A DNA stretch of 64,000 bases from Castanea sativa (GCF_040712315.1 NC_134017.1:17204001-17268000); one strand, 5' to 3'; positions 35,200-47,085 are shown, numbered from the stretch's first letter. Numbers and translations are program-made. The notes: generated by a model not told the origin, from the letters alone.

Positions 35200-37003
35200 T
35201 TGTGATTAATAAAGTTGTTTTATTATTATCTAAAATAATGGTAACATGAATATTGAGCATTATCATATAGTCCATGAGATGCATAGCATATGATTTATGT
35301 GATTTAGTCATAGAAGATATAGATCATAAGTTCTTTGTAAACTCAGAATTATAGTTCGTAGTCAGTAAATTGGATGTTTCATCTGCGAAGACTATAACAT
35401 GTCAACTAAAATGATTTATCTTGATCATGAAAGTGGAGACTTCTAGCTGATGTGTTGATATGTTTTAAGAGTTAAGATATATTGAACTGGACTGCTATGA
35501 GATTTATTATTCTCCTAACAACTGTCAAATGAATAGTAAATCTCATGATTTCTATTTGCATGAACTCTTAATCTTGAGAGAATTATGGACTTGATCATGA
35601 GGTGTAGGTTGCTTTGATATATCAGGAGTGAGATCTAAAGTCATGATCAAAGCCTTAGGGTCCGTTCGGTTAGAGGAGTAAAAAAGTGGGAGGATGAAAA
35701 ATTGTAGGAGGATGGAAAAGTGGGAGGATGGAAAATATTTAGTTTTCTCTCTTGTGTGTTCAGTTGGAGGGGTGGAAAACTCTTTTGTTTGATTGAAGAG
35801 AAAAATGAAAGGATGGAAAATGTAATTTATATAAATTGACTATTATACCCTTATTAGGTGGGAAGGTGAGAGGGTAATAGGTGGTCATGAATGAGTTGGT
35901 GAGAAGAGGGCATTTTTGTAAAAGTGCTACTCTAGCACTTTTCTCCCAACATTTTCCTCCCAATTTGGGAAGAAAAAAAAATGTGGGCCTAGAAGAGAAA
36001 TCTTTCTCCCGGGTTTTCCATCCTCCCTATTTTCCTTCTCCAACCGAACTGTGGAAAACAATATTTTCCACCCTATTTTCCTCTCTCTCTTTTCCATCCT
36101 CTTTATTTTCACCCCAAAGGAACATACCTTTAGTATGTTGGGCAGCCACATTTAGTGTTAATGTAACATATATTTTTAAGATGGAATTCATAATTTTTTA
36201 ACGGAGATACAAAACATTCCATTGAGATAAGTTTAATGGGTTTAGTTATTCAGAATGTTAAACTTAACCACTTTAGTAAGGAGTTACTAAAGTATATATT
36301 TATGAAATTTGGATTTCATAAATATATGATGAATAATATAAAAGATTAAACCGGATACTCAAGAATTAAGATGTAGTAATCTTCAAAGTGACAGTCTTTA
36401 TGACTTTGTATTACTACTAATATTTTATGAAGGGGTTGCATGTACAACAAAGTATTGGGATATAATTTATAAATAAGACCTAAAGTGCAACTATATTTAT
36501 ATAGTGGTATTAAATATAATTAATGGTAACTTTGGATTTGTCAATAGTTGATAGAAAAACCCAAGGCCTATTGGAGCTAGTGTCTTATTGGTCCCTTTCG
36601 GTCCCACTCCAACCCACACTTTTAAACCTGCCTGGAAAGGCCCAAAAGGCTAGTCCAATTAGATAATTAGTTAGATACAAGGGAAGAATGATACATAATG
36701 TTACATTAAGAGACATCATTATGAAATGGTGTGTATGTGTGAGAGAAAGCCACTCTGTTATTCTCCCTTGAACTGATTGAGAGACCACACTTCTTGGGCG
36801 TTAGTGGAATTGGAGTGAAGATTAAAAATGTTCCTAAGTGTTTCTGATCTTTTTTTTGAAATTCACCGCTTCAAGGTATGCTTTCTTGTTCTAAAATTCT
36901 AAAATTTACATAGTACATGTTATCAATTGTAAATAAAGTAGATCTGTTAATTTTCCGCTGCGTATGTTTTGTATGAGATACAAACTATGTTTTGCCAACA
37001 TTT
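35200..37003 (+). mobile_element. Retrotransposon-derived LTR-like sequence
   Basis: Split by the MITE at 35658-36129. Its right part contains CCCAAGGCCTATTGGAGC, TCCCACTCCAACCCAC, TTCCGCTGCGTATG and an end GTTTTGCCAACA, a style seen in plant copia LTRs. No coding capacity. Assignment is by general appearance only. Confidence 0.35.
35658..36129. mobile_element. Tourist-like (PIF/Harbinger) MITE
   Basis: 472 bp. The left end GGGTCCGTTCGGTTAGAGG pairs imperfectly with the right complement AGGTATGTTCCTTTGGGG. Subterminal inverted purine/pyrimidine-rich stretches (GGGAGGATGGAAAA, TTTTCCATCCTCC) support it. TSD is TTA (35655-35657 and 36130-36132). Non-coding. Confidence 0.8.
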
Positions 37004-37934
37004 ATTTGGGTATTGCTTGTAGTTATCTTTTCACACATTTATTGTTTAAGTATAAACTTGTGTTGGTAACTTTGAAATTGGGGGTCTAAACATTCACTAG
37101 TGTTTTATACACCAAGTGAGTTTTCAATTTTAAATTTAGCTTATTAAATCCTTTATTTGAGTTTTTTTTTTCACTATGGTTAGGATTACGAGAATTATAA
37201 ATGATGTGTTGATCTTTAGCATAATAAACTATAATAGTAATTATTTATATGAATTTCATTATTTTGTATTGTTGTTCTTTTTTTTGTTTATTTTTAATTA
37301 CTTTATGGACAAAGTTTGTAGCTAATGACGACAACTCCCACTAAAAAAATTAACATGAATATATAATTTGAAAATATAATCATTAGACTGCATGTTCTTA
37401 ATATTTTTAACATAAATTAGATGTTACTTACTATACGATCTATAAACTTATTTTTTATGTATAATTTTAGATTACAAAAAATTGAAATTTAAATATTTGA
37501 TTAATGTCATAATTATTAATCTTTAATCTTCTGAAAACTAATCAGTAGATTTTTCAAAATTCACATCAAATAAAAAGATATTAAGTGAAATTGTAGTAAT
37601 TACTTTATCCTTATCCGATTGTGTTTATTTATTTTATTTATTTTCTGCAAGTATCACTCTACAGTTCTAACAATCCTTCACTTGTCACCATTGTAGTAAG
37701 ATTCTTGACTAACTAATTTTTACTATGTTTGTTTATATTAATTGGAAAATAATTTATTGTATATGTTCTTTGTAAAAAATATATACTAATATATTGTAAA
37801 TTGTTTTTGTTGGAGTTTATATATATTAGAAATAATGCGAATATGCATCTTCAATTACATTATAGTTCCTATTAAAAAAAATTACATTATAGTTAATATT
37901 ATATGTGTATGATTTTTTCTCTTTCCATTTTCAA
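37004..37934. other. AT-rich sequence, nothing recognised
   Basis: No ORF, repeat ends or structured RNA were seen. Confidence 0.5.
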
Positions 37935-38150
37935 GCATGGGCAAACATATGGGTAGGGCACAAATTTGGGCACCAAAAATGCCACTATGAGTGCCACTTT
38001 TGGTTTCTCTCTCCTCCCTTGCAAATTGACACCAAGGGTGCCAAAGCCATTTTATGAGCAATTCGGCACCAAGCGGGCCGAATTTTGCGTCTCTCCTTAT
38101 TTAGCTAAAAAATTGTATACAATGCACATAAAGCCAATATAAACTTATAT
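37935..38150. repeat. Inverted-repeat arm 2
   Basis: Partner of the interrupted arm at 33055-34120. See that entry for shared stretches. Array-type sequence (AAAACTTTTGC, CACATGCATGT) follows immediately. Confidence 0.65.
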
Positions 38151-38964
38151 GTTAGCAATATTTTGCCAAAAGAATCTGGTTTAAAAACTTTTGCTGCCAC
38201 ATGCATGTAAGCATGTTATTTTAAAAAGCGTGTACATCACTACATTTTTTTTAAAGTATTTTAGTTACTGTTGTGTCTCTCCTTTGGGCCCATTTGTTAA
38301 CGTTGTTTATACAACAATTTTCAGTATTTAAATAACATTACACGTATATTCACACACTTTTTCACCACATGTATTTCTAAAAAATACAAACAATATTCTA
38401 GAACAACATTATTAAACGGGTCCTAAAATATTGGCAAAATTGGCATGTTATAACAATTTAGAGAAGACATGGAGACAGGAGACCCCATCTATAATTTGTG
38501 ACATGTTGTAACTATTAAAGTTTTTATATTAATAACGACTCTTCATGCACAAAGTGTTTGTGGCTCTAGAGAGAGAAAGAGTTTGAGCTGTAAAGTTAGC
38601 AATATTTTGTAATTATTTCTTAAAAAAAAAAAAAAACTCTAAAGGGACCATTTGGCAATAAAATTTCTTTAGGAATTTCTCTAATGCTTTGGTGTTGACT
38701 CCTAAGTTTTATGTGTTTTTCAATCCTAGGTGCCTACTCCTAAATCATGTACTCTTTCATTTTTGTGTTCTTCAATTTGTTTGTACGTGGTATCAAGTTT
38801 TAGTTTAATTTATTACTACCGTTTGAGCTCAAAAAAATAAATAATTTATAATTTAAAAAAAATTTATTTTTTCCGGCTTCATATTTTGGTACATCATTCA
38901 TTTCTTCACCATCAAGCTTTATTTTTTTTCTTCTCTTTAATTTTACCAATATTTGTATAGTATA

Positions 38965-38965
<1 letters not shown>

Positions 38966-39020
<55 letters not shown>

Positions 39021-39034
39021 GTGTGTGTGTGTGT
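38966..39034. repeat. (TA)n-(TGTA)n-(GT)n compound microsatellite
   Basis: A perfect TA run (about 38969-39008) followed by TGTA and GT repeats. It occupies the exact place where the exons lie in copies A and C. Confidence 0.95.
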
Positions 39035-39531
39035 AAGTGAAGTTCTACTAAGTGTCATGTTTGGGGCTTTATCTCTTAATACATGTATGATAAAATATTT
39101 TGGACGTGTGTTAGCTTTATTGAAATCTAATCTAATCTAATAAAATATCTAATTAATAGCTCAATTGGTTCACACGTCATATATGACTCTTTGTTTGTTT
39201 GTTTTTTTTTTTTTCCCCCCCCTAAGAACACATCATATTTGATGAAATGTGAACCAATTATGCCACATGCATGTTTTCTTTTACTTGAATATATTAAAAT
39301 ATTACTAATATAATTTTTTTTAATACATTGATAGTTGGTGGTTGGAGGAATTTAAATTCTAGATGTTTTCATAAAAAACACTAAGAGGTGTCAATAGCTA
39401 CAAATTTTAGCTTATTAATATAAAATAACGTGCATTTGTAAAAACTTGGCTCTTGCCAGCATATTGCCGTTGTTATTTAAAAACCTTTGCAACATACATG
39501 TTATTTAAAGTGCGGGTAGATCACTTAGAAG

Positions 39532-40456
39532 TAGGGGCGGAGCCAAGGGGGGGGGGGGGGTGAGAGGGGGCAGTTGCCCCCCGCGACCTGCCCCAGAATT
39601 TGTATATAATAGTAATTTTTTTCTTGAGAAGCTTATATAATAGTATAATAATAGAGTTTGATGTTAGAAAGCCTAAATTGTCCCTACACATATCAGAAAG
39701 CATGTTACTATAAGAGAAAATAATAATCACCATACCCGTTTTCATCTTTTCCTAGTGGACCATTTAAATAGTTAAATTCACTATTATAGAATTTCTTTGC
39801 TTCTCACAGGTCACAGTATATAATACAAACTACAAATTACAAACTGGTATTTTTTAGACATAAAAAAGGTCAATGATGAAAAAATTGAAATCACCTTCTT
39901 TTTGTGTATAGAGCATTAAAAAAAATCTACTTTGTGCTCTTTTCATTCAGGATGTAAATCACAATATATGATTTAATTTTTTTTCTAATGAGCCACATGT
40001 ATGAGATGATGTGCTAAGTTGAGGAATGTTGTGAAATTACTGTGAATTTTTATTGCATCATTGACAAGACTTATATTTTCTTCTAATTTTTTCACAGTTT
40101 CATACTATTTTTATAAATCTTAATTTTAACTACTTAAACAAATAAAGAAACATATGCTTAATTCTACAAATTATTTTAAAAGAATGCAAGGCACTCAAAC
40201 ATTAATACAACTTTATAGGTATATTATTATATTCCTAACACTCCTACATTAATTTATTTTAATTTCAACATTATGTATTTAGATTTTTTTTATTTACTAT
40301 AATTTGATTATTTTTGTTTTCTTTATTTTAATGATATGAAATACATACACACACATGTAGTTAATTGAGCTTATGAAGAAACATGATCATAATAATGAGT
40401 ATCGAAGTGTCATTTAATCTTGCCCCTCCTGAGTTGAAATCCTGGCTCCGCCACTG
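39532..40456. mobile_element. Non-autonomous hAT element
   Basis: 925 bp. Left end TAGGGGCGGAGCCAAGG; right complement CAGTGGCGGAGCCAGGA. Perfect 8-bp TSD CTTAGAAG (39524-39531 and 40457-40464). No transposase. A run of about 13 G lies near the left end. Confidence 0.92.
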
Positions 40457-40942
40457 CTTAGAAGTATTATTGGATCACACTTACAAGCACTAATATTTCA
40501 GTTACTAAGATGTTGGCAAAATTGGCATGCTGTAATGACTTAGAGAGGAAATCGAGAGGGGAGACACGTTTGTAATCCGTCACATATTGTAATTGCTATA
40601 GTTTTTAGGTTTTATCATTCTTCTAAAAAAAAAGGAAAATAATTGTGCAACCTTAATTGACTAATTAGAAGGGAAATAAATTCCTAATATGATGTAGGTT
40701 ATTTAAAGTCACGATAATTAGACAGCTTTAAATATTTACAGAGACTTTAATGACTAATTAAAAAATAAATAAACTCCCAAAATTATGAGAGGTTGAGGAA
40801 ATTGAGTTTTTGGTGGTTGGTTTTGTTGTAATTATTGAGGTTTAAGGTTTGGAGGAAATGCAAAGGTAGTTGTGGGAGGGAGGATGAGAGTTTTGGGGTG
40901 TTTGGTGTGATTTTTGAAAGTGAAAAAGAAGAAAAAGACTAA

Positions 40943-41239
40943 CTCTCTGTTTGTTTCAGCATAAATGTTTTCTGGAAAATGGCTCATTTTTCAAAGAGCA
41001 TTTTCTAGAAAAATGTATCATTTTCCTGTGTTTGGTAACGATATTGAAAATGAGCTTGAAAATGTTTTCTGGTGTTTGTTATGCAAATTTTTATTTTTAT
41101 TTTTAAATTTCTTGGGTAAACATAATTTTCCGCTGACTAAAGATAATTTTCCGTTGACCAGTTTTTTTTGTGCTACCAAATACTGGAAAATGTGAAAAAC
41201 TATTTTTACAGAAGGTTTTCCAGTGAAACAAATAGAGCG
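40943..41239. mobile_element. Harbinger/Tourist-like MITE
   Basis: 297 bp, ends CTCTCTGTTTGTTTCA and (complement) CGCTCTATTTGTTTCACTGG, TSD TAA (40940-40942 and 41240-41242). Internally it is AT-rich with inverted TTTTCTGGAAAAT/ATTTTCC motifs. A decayed relative sits in intron 4 of the INT-like gene. Confidence 0.85.
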
Positions 41240-41447
41240 TAAGAAGGAATGAGGGATATTGGTAGTACATTGAAAATGGGAAGCCTTTGCTCCCTTGTTA
41301 GATGAGAGTTGAGAGTTTGATGAGACATTGTTGAGAGCTTGAGAGAAATTGTAGTAGATAGAGAAGAGTGATACATCGAGTTGGAGTCTCTTTATGTGTA
41401 TCTCTCTAAAACTAGGTATTTTAGATCACAGAAATGGTAAGACAACC

Positions 41448-41449
<2 letters not shown>

Positions 41450-41492
<43 letters not shown>

Positions 41493-41511
41493 TATTATTA
41501 TTATTATTATT
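41450..41511. repeat. (AAT)n/(ATT)n palindromic microsatellite
   Basis: About 14 AAT units switch directly into about 7 ATT units, making a near-perfect hairpin. It sits at the 3' end of the minus-strand LINE fragment and may derive from its tail. Confidence 0.95.
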
Positions 41512-41945
41512 TTGAAACTAGAATCAATTCATTCATTAAAGAGAAATATGACAAGAATCAGAGTACAAAGCATTTCTGGCCAGAGGTGGGTCTTCCTCCA
41601 ACTAGACCATTTCACCCTCTATAAACCCAGCATACTTAGCAAGTGAGTGTGCCACAGTATTGGCTGTCCTCCTCACATGGTTAACATGAAAAGTTCTAAA
41701 ACCCCTCCCCATACATCTGATATCATCATACACAAACCCAAGCCTAGCTCTATTAATACCTGCTGAGGAAATTGAGTTAATAACAGAAATATTATCTCCC
41801 TCAAAGTGTGACATCCTTGAATCCCAAATCCATAGCAACTTCCACCGCCTTCCTGCAAGCCAAAACTTCTATCTCCTTGCTATTCTAAACTCAGGGACCT
41901 CTTGTCGAGACAGCAACCATAGTCTCTCCCCTTTCTTTGCGAATC
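41512..41945 (-). mobile_element. 5'-truncated LINE, RNase H end
   Basis: The minus strand encodes the end of a plant LINE RNase H domain: EVLACRKAVEVAMDLGF (about 41865), then NVFRTFHV-like FRTFHVNHVRRTANTVAH and SLAKYA (about 41700-41625). The frame is interrupted between these blocks. Everything upstream (endonuclease, RT) is missing, as is normal for 5'-truncated LINE insertions. Confidence 0.75.
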
Positions 41946-43377
41946 ACAACCTAGTACTATATGAGTTTGTTTTTAAGTCTATATCAAGCTTATTACTGAG
42001 CTCATAAACAAGCCTAAATTTGGCTTGTTTTATTAAGCCCTATTGTTCAAGAACAATTTTTTTTTTGTTTGGCTTGGTCTTGGCTAGTTTAATAATAATA
42101 ATAATAAAAGCCTAAGGTTCAACCTTGGCTTGTTTATAAACAAATAAATATCAACAAGCATTTCTCTTCTACAAACAAATAAATAAAATAGCTTTTTATT
42201 GAGCCAAGTCAATGTTGTTTATGAAACAACTCATCATTTACAACCCTGTGAATAGGGGTTAATCGCTTTCCTAACTTCTTTGAAATCATTGAAAGATATT
42301 TTCTTTTTACAAATTAAGACACAAAAACATGAGTATGCACTAAAGAAAAGTTACCCAAATCAGTTAATCAAAACTCAAGAAGATATCTAATTATATTTAT
42401 ATTAATTAGCTCTTTACAATCCCATTTGCAAGAATTATGGTTAAATTAGTCATATGAGCACTGGATCGTACTTTTTATGGAGAAAGTTTAAAATGTGATT
42501 TTTTTAATAAAATGAAGTTATGATCATAAGATCTTTTCTCATTTAAATTCGTCTTTGATTCTTTTATTTGACCATTCTCTTATATGTATGCAGTCACCTG
42601 TCTCACACATACTAATTTATTATAAAAATAAATGTCATAGACCCAAAATTATTTTTTAAACCCGTCTGATAGTAGGTAAAAGTAGGTCTCTCTCCCATTT
42701 TATTGAAGAGCTAGCCCCCTTCAAGAGAAAAATCCCCCCTTTACTCCATTGTGTCAACTATAAAAATTACCTCACCCCAAATCCCTTTTCACTTTTGTGT
42801 CTTTTCCATTCCTCCTTTTAAGTACGTCAGCCATATCCCCAAATATATATTAGCTAAGACCTTATCCAATATCTTTTCAAGGACCACCATTGTACTAGTA
42901 TTGCAGGAACTAGTGTCAAGCAAGGCCTTTCATCTTTTGTTTTCTGAAGCTCTTGATATTAGGGGTCTTCACCAAATCGTATAAGCCGCCAAAATCGTAT
43001 CAAAACTGTATGGTGTAGTGCAATTTGTGATTTTATAATAAGAAAATTGCACTGCACCGCACCGCATGACACTCTCTCTCTATATTAATATATTTATTTT
43101 TTAATATTAAATATATTATTAATAGTATATTAACCCTAGTTTTCAATTAAAAAAATAGTTTAATAACTTTAGTAAGTGTTGATTAAGAAAGCTAGCCCAA
43201 AATAAAGAAAAACTTGCTTAATAATTTAAAACTTGGCACAAAACTGATTTTTCCCTTTGTTTTGATTAAAAAAAGCAAACACCCCTACTTGATACTAAGG
43301 TACCTATTACTTTGTCTCAGTAATATTTTTTTTAACTTTTTCTTTAAAAAAAATTAATAAAAAAATCAAACTCATTG
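41946..43377. other. Repeat-rich AT sequence
   Basis: 41970-42250 has hAT-MITE-like character (GGCTTGTTT repeated in both orientations: AAGCCTAAATTTGGCTTG and AGGTTCAACCTTGGCTTG). 42960-43075 resembles a MITE end with CACCGCACCGCATG. Ends and TSDs were not resolved. No gene was recognised. Confidence 0.4.
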
Positions 43378-43931
43378 TAGTGACTCTTTGATTTTAGTGG
43401 AATGGAATGGAATGAAAAGAATAATTTTAGAATATTCTTCCCTTCCTTTGTTTGGGAGTTTTAATGGAGGGAATGAAAAATTCATTTCCTTGTTTGGGAG
43501 TTTAAGTGGGAGAGAATGGAATGGATAGGAGGAAACACCCATTCTTCTCTATTCTCTTAAAACCTCAAATTTTCATTCCCCCCGAAATTGGGAGGAATGG
43601 GGGGGGGGTGGAATGAAATTAGATTTAATGAATTTTTTACTAAAACTCTCAAAATACCCCTATATATTCAACCCTTTATTTTAAAATAGGGGTCTAATAG
43701 TAATATTGTCATAAAATGATTCAATTCCATTCCCTCCATGTTACTCCCAAACAAGATCACTTACATTCCATTCATTTTCATTTCTTTATTTTAAAACATA
43801 CAATCAAGGTTACTTAATTCCATTCCATTCCATTTAATTCTTTTCCCTTACTTAAATACATTCCATTCCATTCCTTTCCATTCCCTTATGATCATTCCAT
43901 TCCCTTCCCTTATGAACTCCCAAGCGGAGCC
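43378..43931. mobile_element. Probable Harbinger-like MITE rich in ATTCCATTCC
   Basis: Right end complement CTAAGGCTCCGCTTGGGAG; left end TGACTCTTTGATTTTAG pairs weakly. Inside are inverted TTTGTTTGGGAGTTT / ACTCCCAAACAAG and many GGAATGGAATG / CATTCCATTCC blocks. TSD is unclear. Confidence 0.6.
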
Positions 43932-44299
43932 TTAGTTGTCCTTATAAATGATCATACTGTTTGTATTTTAGTGGTCATGGTAAACCGGTGTTGAATTTAA
44001 TTAAAGAACGTAATTTACTATGCTTAATATACCGCACTTAAATTTTACACTAATGAAGGAAGACACACACATATATGTATATATATGCACACGAGTTATT
44101 TCTTTGGAGATAATTTTTTAAAAACTAATTCAAGAAGACATACATGTATGTATGTTCGTTATACTTTGAATTTTTCTTGTAGTGCAAATCAATAGAATAC
44201 TTTTACCTCGGCCCCCCAAAACAAAAATTCCTAACTTTGCCCCTAGTCTTACATCTGAAATAACATTGAAATAAAATTAAACAGGAGTAGAGGATTTAA

Positions 44300-44562
44300 A
44301 TGGAAGGGATCATTTTTCAATAGAAATCCAGTAAAAGTTTCTCTGATGATTAATTTTTGCGTTCTTAATTTTTTTTTTTTTTGGTAGTTTTGGTTGTCAT
44401 GCATCAAATTTTGGTACTTCATTCATTCGACATCAAGCCTTTTATCCCCTTAAATGCACAATATATGTATATCAAATTTATTTATTTGATGATGGTTGCT
44501 TCAGGGATAACAATTTTTCTGACAACTACATAGCTTAATGCAAATTGGAAGTCTAGCGCATG
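44300..44562 (-). repeat. 3' flank of peptide-gene copy C
   Basis: Matches 19770-20028 and 38630-38945. It contains the presumed 3' UTR. No ORF. Confidence 0.7.
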
Positions 44563-44990
44563 CTAATAATTCTTCTTCTTCTTGCAAGAGCTGTAGCAGG
44601 TTTCCACATAGTCTTCTGCTCTATTCACATCTGTCACATTAATAACATCATAAGGAATTGAATAAATAAAACAATTATATATTATATCCTAAGGAATAAA
44701 TTATGAACTCAATGGTTTTAATACCTGAACCAAAACTGGTTGACATGGACTCTGCACAATCAAGAATACAACTTTTCATGTGTGAGAGAGGCACTGCATG
44801 CACGGTCACAGCTAGCAAAACAAATTTTCAATAGAAAACGATTATTCTTCGAATTCTTTCAATGTTGATAGCAATCTAAAATGCAATCAAAATGTGATGC
44901 CTCAACCAATAGGGAAGGATTACTAGCTGGTACAACAAGAAGCACAAGCATAAATAGCACCACCATCATTTCCACAATTCTCCTCATCAT
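44563..44990 (-). pseudogene. Small secreted Cys-rich peptide gene, copy C (best preserved)
   Basis: Two exons: 44990-44725 and 44630-44563, joined in phase through a clean GT-AG intron of 94 bp. Exon 1 starts MMRRIVEMMVVLFMLVLLVV, a good signal peptide. Cysteine clusters with CxxxC spacing follow (FDCILDCYQ; KICFASCDRAC; SCILDCAES). Exon 2 adds DVNRAEDYVETCYSSCKKKK and ends NY-stop. Two lesions break it: an in-frame TGA at 44861-44859 where the CxxxC rhythm would place a cysteine, and a frameshift between the RAC and SCILDC blocks (about 44790). A TATA-like TATAAATA lies on the complement at about 45058-45051. The family is not identified. Size, secretion signal and paired CxxxC recall thionin-like or hairpin defence peptides, but that is inference. 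Confidence 0.65.
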
Positions 44991-46150
44991 ATCTTCTATA
45001 ACTCTAAACTCTCTTTCTTGATCGAATTCTAATCTAGTGAAAATGTGAAATATTTATAACAGTGAAGTTCTGCTTTGTCATGTTTGGGACTTCCATTTCT
45101 TAACCAACAGTAAAATATTTTGTTCATGTGTCAGCTTTATTAAAATCTAATCTAATTTAAGATCTAAAATATAGAAAGAAAGTAGAAGACCATGCAAAAA
45201 TTGTGCCATTTGGTATATCTAATTAGTTTTTTTTTTTTTTTTTTTAGTTTTTTTTTTTTTTAATAAAGAGAGTTTTAACTTATGACATCCGCTCCTGATG
45301 ATAGCTTTTTATCATTAGACCAAGACGCCAATCAATTTTTGGTGTAAGCGGGAATTAAACCTTGTATCTCTTATACAACCATCAGAGACTTTACTAGTTG
45401 AGTCATATTTCACTTAAGTTAGTGTTATTTGGCATTTCTTAATCTTTGAAATGTGGACCAATTATGTCACATGCATGCTATTTTATTTATTTTATTTGAA
45501 TTCTACCACATGCCATACATGACATGTGGACCAATTATACCAAAAATTATGCCACATGCCGTACATGTATGCTATACCACATGCATGTAAACATATTTCC
45601 TCGGATAATAATAAAAGTATACATACATTGATAAGAACTTGCCTCATGCCAAAATATATCTCAATTTGCATGGATTAGCAGGTGTACTGGTTGGAACACA
45701 CGATGAAATTAAAATCTTTTGCCATATGCATGTTATTTAATGGCTCTAAAATTGTAGAACCTTAAATGACTAATAATTAAAAAGGGGAAAAATTCCTAAT
45801 ACGAAGAAGGTTATTTAAAAGAACAATAATTAAATTGTTTTAAATGATTAATCAATAAACAAATATACTCCTAATATTATGGGCCAGTCACCTAATACAA
45901 TAATTTAATCACTCCTTAAAAACATGTATTTCAAAAATGCAAAACCACCGCATACCTTTAGCACGATAGTTACTCCACAAGTATAAGTGTTTGTAGGGTG
46001 TGAGGGGGGATAAAGGTCGGGGTATAAGTTTTCGGGAGGGAGCTTCACACACATTTACACTTAGATTAGGCTAGAGTAGAATTTTTATCTTATATGAATA
46101 AATAAAAAATGCAAAGCATTTAAATGCAAATATGTTTGTATGTTTAGGGT
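44991..46150 (-). repeat. 5' flank of peptide-gene copy C
   Basis: Shares ordered blocks with the upstream flanks of copies A and B. It is interrupted by a SINE at 45223-45410. Confidence 0.7.
45223..45410 (-). mobile_element. tRNA-derived SINE
   Basis: On the minus strand: an A-box-like ACTCAACTAGTAAAG, TAAGAGATACAAGGTTTAATTCCCG containing a B-box-like GGTTTAATTCC, an unrelated body (ATCATCAGGAGCGGATG) and a poly(A) tail (T runs at about 45228-45260). This head-body-tail layout is that of a plant tRNA SINE. Confidence 0.75.
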
Positions 46151-46462
46151 TTAAGTGATAGTTAAGAAGATTTTACCAGTTGAGTTAACTAGAACCCGTG
46201 TCTATGATTTAAACTTGAATGTCTAATCTAATTTAGTATAATACAATATAATATATATAAATTGAGTCCTTGATTTCATTTCTTTTAATCATTTATCATA
46301 ATTTTGTACTTTAATACACAAAGCATATTGTCTTTGCCTCAATTGACCTAATGTATATATGTATTATGATAGTCAATTTAGCTAGGTTTGTTTGACATGT
46401 TATAATAAATCTTATAATGAAATGGTTATTCATATGGTAATGTATTTAAGTTGATGTAGTTT

Positions 46463-47085
46463 TTTTTTTTTTTTTTGAGGAACAATATCGATCTTTTATT
46501 GAAAACAACTAAGAAAAATAGTAACAAAATGAAAAATGTCTAGTGGAACATCTTCCAACCCTACTAACAAAGGAAAAGACAACCTAACTCTCCTAGTTAA
46601 GGCACAAGCAACTGAATTGCCCTGCCCCCTAATACAAGAGAAGGAATAAGTTCTAAGAGAACTCGCAATGGACAATGTATCTTCGATAATATGCCCAATA
46701 CTTGAGCGAGGAGATGAGTCAGTTGTGAGTGCCTTATAGACAAGCTCTGAATCTCCTTTAAGAACCGAATGTTGTAAGCCAAGTTCCATAACAAATTGAG
46801 CTGCCTGACGAGCTGCTAATGCCTCCAATACCTTTATGGAAGACGGAAGAGGGATTTTCTCTGACAGAGCCACTAAAACTTCACTGTTATCATGCCTTAC
46901 CACCACTCCAATCCCTGCTTCACTTGTATCATCGAAAGTAGCCCCATCCTAGTCAGTTTTGATGTCACCTCAAGCTGGAGGTTTCCACATAATTGCTTTT
47001 GGCCAAGCTTTGCCTATGGAAGACTGAGGCCGATGCCGAAACTTAGATAGATAAGAGCTGGCGTGATGTAGTAGATGTTACTACA
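46463..47085 (-). mobile_element. 5'-truncated LINE, RNase H domain and poly(A) tail
   Basis: The minus strand carries a poly(A) tail (T run 46461-46477). The RNase H domain includes DGATFDDTSEAGIGVVV (start about 46955), EALAARQAAQFVMELG, LKGDSELVYKAL and FSCIRGQGNSVACAL, ending near 46496. Two stops lie upstream of 46906. It belongs to the RVT_3/RNase H end of plant LINEs and is dead on arrival, lacking RT. Confidence 0.82.

Larger units (their letters stand above)
38151..40790 (-). repeat. Peptide-gene array unit, copy B, exons lost
   Basis: Non-coding. 38630-38945 matches the 3' flank next to copy C (ATTTTGGTACATCATTCATT, CATCAAGC). 39025-39170 matches the 5' flank (GTGAAGTTCTACT, TGTCATGTTTGGG, GTAAAATATT-like). 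40640-40790 matches further upstream flank. The exons expected between 38945 and 39025 are absent, replaced by (TA)n and (TGTA)n/(GT)n. 38430-38530 repeats 40505-40620, which suggests yet another partial unit on the left. A hAT element sits at 39532-40456. Confidence 0.7.

Noticed and set aside
41434..41646. Poly-Ile and poly-Asn/Tyr ORFs
   Set aside because: Translation of the AAT/ATT microsatellite.
44171..44184. TTTTTCTTGTAGTG, resembling the right end of a CACTA element
   Set aside because: No subterminal repeats to its left and no paired left end, so it is probably chance.
46160..46200. SINE-like head (complement AGTTAACTCAACTGGTAAAATC)
   Set aside because: Only about 40 bp, with no B box, body or tail. 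Too short to call.
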